Below, one piece after another: positions 48,159-55,453 of a DNA stretch of 64,000 bases. Where the stretch lies: NCBI GenBank assembly GCA_016713925.1, contig JADJOH010000002.1, positions 124,001 to 188,000 on the forward strand, written 5' to 3'. Both the position numbers and the translations under genes were made by a program. The notes under the pieces are model-generated. The model ran no database searches and had not been told where the DNA came from. It saw nothing but the letters and a program-made list of their open reading frames with translations. This stretch comes from Bacteroidota bacterium (GTDB lineage Bacteria; Bacteroidota; Bacteroidia; AKYH767-A; OLB10). Numbering within the stretch: the stretch's first letter is position 1; every line of letters starts with the position of its first letter.

Positions 48159-48836
48159 ATGAAACGTTGGTGTATCCTGTTGATGTTTCTGTTTGCAATG
48201 CCTGTACTTCTTTCAGCGCAAACAGAAGATAAGCCCAAATATGCTCCCGGACGGGAAAAGCATCGTAATAAGACTGATGAGCTTGGTCAAAAGCAGGGGC
48301 TATGGCGTACTTATAATTCTTTAGGAGATTTGATCAATGAAGTGGAATATGTCAATGACAGAAGACATGGCATTAGTCGCCGCTTTTATCCTTACGGAAA
48401 GATAATGGAAGAAATCGAATATCAAAATGGTATTAAAGAAGGTGTTTACAAGAGATACTTCTATTCCGGTCAGATTAAACAGGAAGGAGAATACATCGCC
48501 AATAAGAAGGATGGAAAATGGACGAAGTACTATGAAGATGGTGAAGTAGCCTCCGAGGGACGTTATAAAAACAACAAACGCGATGGCGATTGGAGAACTT
48601 TCAACCGCAAAGGTCAACTGATCAACGCCTCTTCCTATAAAGATGGTGTTGACTTGAAAGCAGCGGCGGAAGAAGCCAAAAAAGCAGAAGCCGCGAAGAA
48701 GGCGTTGGAAGCAAAAAAAGCTGCTGAAAAGGGAGGTAAGCCGGGTGTTGCTCCGGGAGATTCCACCATGAAAGCAAATGCACCGGTTCCGACACCAACC
48801 CCTCCACCTACTCCGGTGGATACGACCAAAAAATAA
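48159..48836 (+). CDS. YwqK/MORN-repeat exported protein
   Basis: 225 residues. After a signal peptide (MKRWCILLMFLFAMPVLLSA) come at least five MORN/YwqK repeats of about 23 residues (about 45-150): QGLWRTYNSLGDLINEVEY, HGISRRFYPYGKIMEEIEYQ, EGVYKRYFYSGQIKQEGEYI, DGKWTKYYEDGEVASEGRYK, DGDWRTFNRKGQL. A coiled Ala/Lys/Glu segment and a Pro/Thr-rich tail follow. Databases often label such proteins toxin-antitoxin YwqK antitoxins, but nothing here supports that; the export signal argues for an envelope role. It starts 36 bases after fadN and is followed by a terminator. Confidence 0.8.
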   Translation: MKRWCILLMFLFAMPVLLSAQTEDKPKYAPGREKHRNKTDELGQKQGLWRTYNSLGDLINEVEYVNDRRHGISRRFYPYGKIMEEIEYQNGIKEGVYKRYFYSGQIKQEGEYIANKKDGKWTKYYEDGEVASEGRYKNNKRDGDWRTFNRKGQLINASSYKDGVDLKAAAEEAKKAEAAKKALEAKKAAEKGGKPGVAPGDSTMKANAPVPTPTPPPTPVDTTKK

Positions 48837-48850
48837 ATACTACTACTTGA

Positions 48851-48882
48851 AAAAAAATCCCGTCTCTACGGGATTTTTTTTT
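48851..48882 (+). terminator. Rho-independent terminator after the MORN protein
   Basis: Stem ATCCCG / CGGGAT with a 6-base loop, preceded by an A-run and followed by nine T residues. It ends the fadN-MORN transcript before fadA. Confidence 0.88.
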
Positions 48883-48969
48883 GCCCTGTTTATAAATTCC
48901 TTTTCCGAAAAAAACCAGAGGATAATTTGATGAAATTCTTTCCATAATTTCGCTTTAAAATCATCAAGT

Positions 48970-50149
48970 ATGTCTGAGGCTTATATCATCACCGGATTTC
49001 GAACTGCAGTGGGCAAGGCGCCACGAGGAATGTTTCGTTTTACCAGACCTGACGATCTTTCAGTAGCCGTCATTCAAAAAATTTTACAAGAAGTTCCTCA
49101 ACTTGACAAAGAATTAATTGACGATGTCATTGTAGGCAATGCAACACCCGAGGCGGAACAGGGACTCAATATGGGTCGTATGATTTCATTGATGGGACTC
49201 AACACCGATAAAGTCCCGGGGATGACTGTCAATCGTTACTGCGCTTCCGGACTTGAGACCATTGCCATCGCTGCTGCTAAAATTAAAGCCGGACTTGCTG
49301 ATTGTATCATTGCCGGAGGAGCGGAGTGCATGAGTCCGATTCCTTTTGGGGGATGGAGAATCGTTCCGAATTACGAATTGGCCAAAGTACATCCTGATTA
49401 TTATTGGGGAATGGGCTTGACTGCGGAAGCTGTTGCCAATGATTTTAAAATTAGCCGTGAGGATCAGGATGCCTTCTCGTTCCGTTCTCATCAAAAAGCA
49501 GTGAAAGCCATTAATGATGGAAATTTCAAAAATCAGATCGTTCCATTTACTGTTCGCGAAACGTATCTTGACGAGAATGAAAAAAAGCAAACACGAGAAA
49601 CCATCGCCGATACGGACGAAGGTGCACGTGCCGATACTTCCATTGAACGATTGGCACAACTGAAACCTGTTTTTGATGCCAAAGGATCCGTGACAGCAGG
49701 TAATAGTTCTCAAACCAGTGATGGAGCCGCCTTTGTATTGGTAGTTTCGGAAAAGATGCTCAAGCAGCTCAACATACAGCCCCGTCTGCGTTTTTGTTGG
49801 TTATGCCGTAGCAGGAGTAGAACCCAGGATTATGGGTATTGGTCCCGTGAAAGCGATACCTGCCGTTTTGAAACAAACCGGAATGAAGCAAGATGATATT
49901 GACCTCATTGAACTGAACGAAGCCTTCGCTTCCCAAAGTCTGGCTATCATCAGAGAGCTGGGCTTAAACGAAGAAAAAGTAAATGTTAACGGAGGTGCGA
50001 TAGCGTTAGGTCACCCTTTAGGATGTACCGGAGGGAAGTTAACGGTACAAATCATGAATGAACTCGAAGCCCGCAAGAAGAAGTATGGCATGGTGACGAT
50101 GTGCGTAGGAACCGGGCAGGGAGCTGCTGGGATTTTTGAAAGACTTTAG
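48970..50149 (+). pseudogene. fadA: Acetyl-CoA acyltransferase (thiolase), single-base insertion at 49791-49795
   Basis: The first frame holds Cys91 (NRYCASGLETI), the acylated nucleophile, and runs to LNIQPRLRF before going astray. The second frame gives [33 protein letters not shown], the catalytic His in [15 protein letters not shown] and the second Cys in [14 protein letters not shown]. Reducing the TTTTT run at 49791-49795 by one T gives [12 protein letters not shown] and a continuous 392-residue thiolase, the normal length. It performs the last step of beta-oxidation and is the expected partner of FadN. All catalytic residues are present, so I favour a sequence error. Confidence 0.92.
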
Positions 50150-50616
50150 CCCCGGTCCTGAGGTTTAGATGATCTCTATCACACTCTTTTCCTGTGATAG
50201 AAAAACAAACTGCCTTCTTTTGCTATAGTACAGATCTGCTATTATGCATTCCTCCCCTTTCCATCCTGAATCATCTCATCAGATTTCACGAGTGAAAAAC
50301 CTCATTTCCGGAACAGCTGCCCAGTGGATCATGAGTTTCAAACCATAGCATTAATTTCAAAATTTCAACCCACCAATGTTAAATTAACTTTAATTTTTTA
50401 AGGACATCTTTAAAAAATCATTACCAATCCTCTTTGTTATTTAATGTTTAATTTATTGTTAAGTACTTTGCGTGCGTCAAATTGGAAGGATAGCAAAATT
50501 CCCGGTCTATTTAATTAGGAATTAGATACATAAACCTCCAACTGGATTTGCTCATATTATCGAATCATTACCAATACAATAATTATACACCTATAACATT
50601 AAGATAACACCAGCAA
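50150..50616. other. Spacer between fadA and the porin, with one inverted repeat
   Basis: No gene in 467 bases. Nine-base arms (TCTATCACA / TGTGATAGA) at 50175-50201 with a 9-base loop could terminate fadA, although only AAAAAC follows. The 3' part is AT-rich and contains TACTTTG at about 50462-50468, a possible but unsupported promoter element for the porin with a very long leader. Confidence 0.5.
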
Positions 50617-51870
50617 ATGTTCCTGAAAAATCAACCCCTGCAAATTAGGCTGAAACAAATCCTACTCCTGTTTTCTTTCGTACTTGGTCTTCTGTTTTCT
50701 CCCACCAACTCTGTTTTGGCGCAAGAAGCCAAGGATACCTTAAAAAAAGAAACACCTAAAAAATGGTTCGAAACCATGGCTATCCGTGGTTATGTTCAGG
50801 TTAGGTATAACCGCTTACTGGAAACGAATCCTGATTTGAAATGTGAACAATGTGATAAAAGCTGGGGCGATAACGGTGGTTTCTTCTTACGCCGGGTTCG
50901 GATTATCTGGTCGGGGCAGATCTCCAAACAAGTCTATTTTTACATTCAACCTGATTTCGCAAGTTCAGCGAGCTCTACCAGCCTGCAGTTTGCACAGCTA
51001 AGAGATGCTTATATTGATTTAGGTGTCGATCAAAAGAATGAGTTCAGATTCCGATTTGGTCAGAGTAAAATCCCCTTCGGGTTTGAGAATTTGCAGAGTA
51101 GTCAGAATCGCTTACCGCTCGACCGGAATGATGCACTTAACAGCGCTTTGAGTAATGAACGCGATCTGGGTGGAATGTTCTATTATGCGCCGGAAAAAAT
51201 CAGGAAATTATATGCAAGTCTGGTAGCGGATGGACTAAAGGGCTCGGGCGATTATGGAATTTTTGGTTTTGGTTTGTACAACGGACAAACCGCTAATAAA
51301 CCGGAGTTAAACAACAACCAGCATATTGTTGGACGTCTCACCTATCCTTTTCAAATCGGGAACCAGATTATTGAACCCGGAGTCCAGGGGTATACAGGAA
51401 AATTTGTAATGCCCACAGATCAGTTAAGTGCAGGTGTTAAAACCAATGAGAAAAAAGAATATCTCGACGAACGCTTTGCGGGTTCCTTTGTCCTCTATCC
51501 AAAGCCTTTCGGAATACAAGCAGAATACAATGTTGGAAAAGGTCCTGAGTTTAACAAAGCAACAGACTCCATTGAAGTGCGGGATTTAAAAGGAGGTTAC
51601 GTCACCGTATCTTACAAAACAAACATCGGCCATCATATTCTTATTCCATTTGGAAGATATCAATTTTACAAAGGAGGCAAGAAGCATGAATTGGATGCAC
51701 GAAGCTATGAGGTAGAAGAATATGAAATTGGCGTGGAATGGCAACCTATCAAACAATTCGAATTCGTGGCCATGTATACGATCTCTTCGCGTCGTTTTGA
51801 AGATTTCAAAAAGCAGGATAATTTACAAGACGGAAGTCTGTTGAGATTGCAGGCGCAGATAAATTTTTAG
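50617..51870 (+). CDS. OprP/OprO-type outer-membrane porin
   Basis: 417 residues with a signal peptide (about 1-36, ending SVLAQ). The mature part is a beta-barrel of alternating strands, with FFLRRVRIIWSGQISKQVYF, RDAYIDLGVDQKNEFRFRFG and SKIPFGFENLQSSQNRLPL. This is the phosphate-selective porin O/P family. The last residues (LLRLQAQINF) end in Phe, as expected for BamA recognition. The family name does not prove phosphate specificity in Bacteroidota. It stands alone, with a hairpin after it. Confidence 0.85.
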   Translation: MFLKNQPLQIRLKQILLLFSFVLGLLFSPTNSVLAQEAKDTLKKETPKKWFETMAIRGYVQVRYNRLLETNPDLKCEQCDKSWGDNGGFFLRRVRIIWSGQISKQVYFYIQPDFASSASSTSLQFAQLRDAYIDLGVDQKNEFRFRFGQSKIPFGFENLQSSQNRLPLDRNDALNSALSNERDLGGMFYYAPEKIRKLYASLVADGLKGSGDYGIFGFGLYNGQTANKPELNNNQHIVGRLTYPFQIGNQIIEPGVQGYTGKFVMPTDQLSAGVKTNEKKEYLDERFAGSFVLYPKPFGIQAEYNVGKGPEFNKATDSIEVRDLKGGYVTVSYKTNIGHHILIPFGRYQFYKGGKKHELDARSYEVEEYEIGVEWQPIKQFEFVAMYTISSRRFEDFKKQDNLQDGSLLRLQAQINF

Positions 51871-51885
51871 TTGATATAGTGAAGA

Positions 51886-51922
51886 CCTGTAGGTCGTAGG
51901 TTATAGAGATACGGCCTACAGG
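51886..51922. terminator. Hairpin between the convergent porin and UbiA genes
   Basis: Thirteen-base arms (CCTGTAGGTCGTA / TACGGCCTACAGG, one G-T pair) with an 11-base loop lie between two genes that point at each other. No T-run is present, so it may act as a weak bidirectional terminator or mRNA 3' stabiliser. Confidence 0.55.
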
Positions 51923-51985
51923 GCAAGTGCAGGAAGATATTTCCTTTGAGTGCTGACATTACGTGTTTGATTCTGCATTTCCAGG

Positions 51986-52876
51986 TCATACATACAGTCC
52001 AAGGGGATATAAAATATATTCCAGAAAAAATAACACCCAGAAGAAAAGATAGAATTTTTTAATGCTCTTGCTGTCTGATAACTTTACAGAAAGAGCTGCG
52101 ACTATAAAAAATAGCAATAAAATAACATGAGTCACGAGGTAGTAATTGCCATTGGGTAAAAGCTGCATGAAACCGGCATACATCATAATGAGATAAGCCA
52201 TAGTGAGCAGAGCAACCCCCAATCGAAAGGTGGCGCGACGACCAATTAAGAGTGGCAGCGTGCCAAAAGCGAATTTTTTATCTCCATCGGTATCGGGAAT
52301 ATCTTTAAACCACGCAATACCAATACTGAATAACACTACAAATAAGGTGAGCAGTATTATAGTCGTATCGGGTATTACCGATTCATTCAAAATCATTTTA
52401 TAGTGGACATAAAACCCAATGTTCACCAGCACACCTCTCACCAGCGTAATTGTTGCAGCAGCAAAAAAATGATTCCGCTTGAGTTTAAATGGCGGTAGCG
52501 AATAGACAGTTCCTAATACAGCGATGCTGCCAATCAAAGCAAGAAAAAAGAAGGAAAGCATCATGGCTAGCAATAGCGCCAACACCAGACAAACCAGAAT
52601 GATCCGCATCGCTCCTTTGGAAGAAAGCTGTCCGGAAGGAATGGGTAACCAGGGTTTGTTGATCCGGTCCACTTCCACATCCGACCATTGATTGAGTCCG
52701 GTAATATAAATATTACAACAAAGGGCTGCAATCAATCCAATGAGATACGGAGCCAGTAATTCCAGACCGGGATGCTCACCGGCTAATGCAACAAACAAGA
52801 GTGACGTCACACTTACAAAGGACCCGATTAATGTATGGGGCCTGCTGAATTTCCAAAGTAGAAGGAGCTGTTTCAT
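51986..52876 (-). CDS. UbiA prenyltransferase of the homogentisate phytyl/prenyl-transferase type
   Basis: 296 residues and about nine membrane helices. The first Asp-rich motif is NQWSDVEVDRINKPWLPIPS (Asn62, Asp66, Asp70). The second is AWFKDIPDTDGDKKF (Asp192, Asp195, Asp199). The wording NQxxDVExDxxNKPxLPxxSG together with FKDIPDxxGDKKF is typical of homogentisate prenyltransferases (VTE2/HPT) and less so of MenA or UbiA proper. It moves a prenyl diphosphate onto an aromatic or other acceptor in the membrane. Its start overlaps the methyltransferase stop by ATGA, so translation is coupled. The acceptor is not identified here. Confidence 0.8.
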   Translation of the reverse strand: MKQLLLLWKFSRPHTLIGSFVSVTSLLFVALAGEHPGLELLAPYLIGLIAALCCNIYITGLNQWSDVEVDRINKPWLPIPSGQLSSKGAMRIILVCLVLALLLAMMLSFFFLALIGSIAVLGTVYSLPPFKLKRNHFFAAATITLVRGVLVNIGFYVHYKMILNESVIPDTTIILLTLFVVLFSIGIAWFKDIPDTDGDKKFAFGTLPLLIGRRATFRLGVALLTMAYLIMMYAGFMQLLPNGNYYLVTHVILLLFFIVAALSVKLSDSKSIKKFYLFFWVLFFLEYILYPLGLYV

Positions 52877-53621
52877 CGTATAGGAACAGGTGAGATGAGG
52901 AACCAGTTTACTTTTGTCAGCATTTTTCTATAGCTACCGCAAGTTACGTTATACCCTTTGCCGAGATGATCGATCAAACTTTTTTCAATGTCTATTGCCC
53001 TCCGGCTTTTCAACACACTCACTATTCCATCCCATGTTACTGTGATAAGATTAACGGGAAGAATACAAGTGAAAAATATACGATCTACTCGAAATGGTTT
53101 TACAAAAAAGCAGGTTAGAAACTGGACAATCGTAGTTGTAAAAAATATCTTGATCAGATTAAAAAGGTGGGTTCCAGAATTTCGCAAATGAGCAGGCCTT
53201 CCTTCGCATTTTCATCTAACAACACCCGTGCTTGCTCTTCACTAAAATGGTGATAGGCATTGAAAATGGTGCGAAGTCCGGCAGGTAAAGTTTCCGGCTT
53301 CAACACATCTACCGGTCCGGCCATCCGCTTCACACGGACATTTTCCGGGACTGTAAAGGAAGGATACTTATCACTCAGGTACACAACAGTCAGTTTATCT
53401 TCCGGTACATCTTTTATTGCTGAAACGATGGCAAGGCCATTCCCTGAACATAAATCAACAATACTTTTTACTTTCAATTTCCCCAAAGCATTTTCCACGA
53501 TTATTGCAACCGGTTGATACAAACCGACAAGATGCACCAGCCATCCGATAAAATCAGTTTGCATCGTTCTGAAATACGATGGGAACCAGGGCTGGTCTGC
53601 CAATTCAATCCATTTTATCAT
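52873..53621 (-). pseudogene. Class I SAM-dependent methyltransferase, single-base deletion at 53161-53165
   Basis: The N-terminal frame has the SAM-binding loop SIVDLCSGNGLAIVSAI (residues 53-69) and FNAYHHFSEEQARVLLDENA, then stops at TAATCTGA after EPTFLI. The second frame continues FNLIKIFFTTTIVQFLTCFF and PVNLITVTWDGIVSVLKSRR to a stop overlapping the UbiA start. Lengthening the A-run 53161-53165 (plus strand) by one base gives EPTFFNLIKIF and 249 residues. A hydrophobic C-terminal segment suggests membrane association. Coupled to UbiA, it probably methylates the prenylated product, which is inference. Confidence 0.8.
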
Positions 53622-53642
53622 CTTTCACTACATTCGCTGTAA

Positions 53643-55115
53643 ATGTACACGGATTCCGGATTACTTCTCGCATTACTCTTTTTCACCTTCCTCATTACTA
53701 TAGGATCTGAATGGTTTTCCCGAAAAAATATTATTCCCTATTGGCTCAGCAGGAAAATTCTTCACTTTACTGTAATATCCCTTTGTGCTGTAGTACCCTT
53801 GCTCGTTTCGAACTTGAATTTACTCATCGGAATTGTTTGCATTTGTGAAATTATTTTGCTGGTACTGGTCGCACAAGGTATACTTTTTAAAGAAGAAGAC
53901 GGACGAAGAAGTTGGGGAATTGCCCTATTCCCTCCCGCGTATTTGATACTATTGATGCTATTCAGGAACGAGGTTTGGATCATTGGTTTTTCGATGGCGA
54001 TACTCGCCGTTTGTGATGCTTCTGCTGCTGTTGCCGGAAACCTCTACAAAAAATCTAATCCTTCTCTACAAAAAGTAGAAAAAACCGTCGCGGGAAACAC
54101 CTTCTTCCTGCTCAGTGGACTTGGATTATATCTGGTGAACTATAAAATAATGCTTCATGCATTTTCATTCAATGGTAATTTCCTGATGCATTTTTCGGAA
54201 TTTTTCTATCTCCTGTTCCTTTTAATGTTAGTAGAACATTTAGGTCGCCGGGGCTGGGATAATTTCTGGCTACCCCTTGCATCGGCATTGCTGATCACTT
54301 GCACCAATCGTCTGAACGAATTACATACTACAGGCAGCTACTTCCTTTTACCGGCCATTGCTGTAGTATTTATTTACTTCAGTATAAAAAAGAATTTACT
54401 TAGTCGCAACGGCGCTTATGCTGCCGCTTTATCCGGACTTACCGTAATCTATTTTGGTGGAATAAAAGCACTTCTCCCTTTATTGCTTTTCTTCTTGAGC
54501 AGTGCCTTCATCGGACGAATTTACAGGAACACCAATGAAAACACGGATAGTAAAAGTGGTGCTGCAAGAGATGAATTCCAGGTTTTTGCCAATGGAGGTA
54601 TATTTATTCTGCTCATTATTCTCTCCAATTTTCTGGATGAAAGCACTTATTATCTCGCCGCATTTGCCAGCATCGCCATTTCCACCGCCGACACCTGGTC
54701 GTCAGAAATTGGGATGGGTTTGCGCGGGAAGACCATTGACATCATTCGCCGGAAAAAGGTACCCTCCGGTTTGTCCGGCGGAATAAGTTTTGCAGGTTCT
54801 TTGGCCGGCTTAGCAGGCGCCTTGTCTGTTGCCGGACTTTATCTTTTGGTAGTTGAAAGTACCAATATATCATCTTTCCTCCTGATCACCGGTGTAGGCT
54901 TTACCGGAATGCTGGTGGATAGTATTCTGGGATCATTGGTGCAGGTAAAATTTTTCAATGAAAAAAATGCAGTATGGTCAGATAAAAATGTAATTTACAC
55001 AGGCAAAGCATCAGCAATGAAAGGAATAATCTGGATGACGAATGATATGGTAAACCTGTTAAGCAATGTCATCACGATTGTTGGATTACTGGCATTGATC
55101 GCATTTTCTAAATAA
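53643..55115 (+). CDS. Fused phytol-kinase-like (VTE5/dolichol kinase) and DUF92 (VTE6-like) membrane protein
   Basis: 490 residues and about 13 membrane helices. The N-terminal half (about 1-235) is of the CTP-dependent polyprenol/phytol kinase type: WLSRKILHFTVISLCAVVPL, WGIALFPPAYLILLMLF, AILAVCDASAAVAGNLYKKS, KTVAGNTFFLLSGLGLYLV. The C-terminal half (about 240-487) is DUF92: SIAISTADTWSSEIGMGLRG, GGISFAGSLAGLAGALSVAG, GFTGMLVDSILGSLVQ. In plants VTE5 makes phytyl phosphate and VTE6 (DUF92) makes phytyl diphosphate, so the fusion could turn a free prenyl alcohol into the diphosphate used by the adjacent UbiA. It diverges from the methyltransferase with only 21 bases between start codons. 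Confidence 0.8.
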   Translation: MYTDSGLLLALLFFTFLITIGSEWFSRKNIIPYWLSRKILHFTVISLCAVVPLLVSNLNLLIGIVCICEIILLVLVAQGILFKEEDGRRSWGIALFPPAYLILLMLFRNEVWIIGFSMAILAVCDASAAVAGNLYKKSNPSLQKVEKTVAGNTFFLLSGLGLYLVNYKIMLHAFSFNGNFLMHFSEFFYLLFLLMLVEHLGRRGWDNFWLPLASALLITCTNRLNELHTTGSYFLLPAIAVVFIYFSIKKNLLSRNGAYAAALSGLTVIYFGGIKALLPLLLFFLSSAFIGRIYRNTNENTDSKSGAARDEFQVFANGGIFILLIILSNFLDESTYYLAAFASIAISTADTWSSEIGMGLRGKTIDIIRRKKVPSGLSGGISFAGSLAGLAGALSVAGLYLLVVESTNISSFLLITGVGFTGMLVDSILGSLVQVKFFNEKNAVWSDKNVIYTGKASAMKGIIWMTNDMVNLLSNVITIVGLLALIAFSK

Positions 55116-55453
55116 TTAATTGCATTATATTGGTCATCATCCGAAATTAATTGTTAAAATGTATTATGATTTTAACCACTTTAAAATAATTAAATTGTTA
55201 GCTTTTCCCGATAACAATATATTGATGAAATTTCATTTTAAGAAAAGAAAATGGTCGTCAGATTCAAAATGCATCAACAGCTCCTATATTAGCACTCTTC
55301 TTACTTTATCCGGCATTAAAGGATTAAAATCCCGTGCCGCTCCACGTTTAAATTTGTAATATTCTGATCAAATTGATAATCAGACCCGTTTTTTGGTTGG
55401 TGATTGAAAAAAAATATTTATACTTGTAGATCAAAACACCAATACACGTTGAC
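55116..55453. promoter_or_regulatory. Spacer with a promoter for the SBBP-repeat gene (TTG 55397-55399, -7 55419-55426)
   Basis: No convincing gene in 338 AT-rich bases; a 79-codon frame at 55120-55359 has no recognisable features. TTG at 55397-55399, 19 bases, then TATACTTG at 55419-55426 fits the Bacteroidota promoter with one mismatch. It gives a leader of about 20 bases to the ATG at 55454. Confidence 0.55.

Noticed and set aside
48159..48836. Antitoxin of a toxin-antitoxin pair (YwqK label)
   Set aside because: It has a signal peptide and MORN repeats and no toxin gene is adjacent, so the database label is not supported here.
50175..50201. Intrinsic terminator for fadA
   Set aside because: The inverted repeat is clear but is followed by AAAAAC, not a T-run, so I list it only as an inverted repeat in the spacer.
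55120..55359. 79-codon frame between the kinase fusion and the SBBP gene
   Set aside because: No recognisable domain, no ribosome-entry context, and AT-rich spacer composition. It is not supported as a gene.
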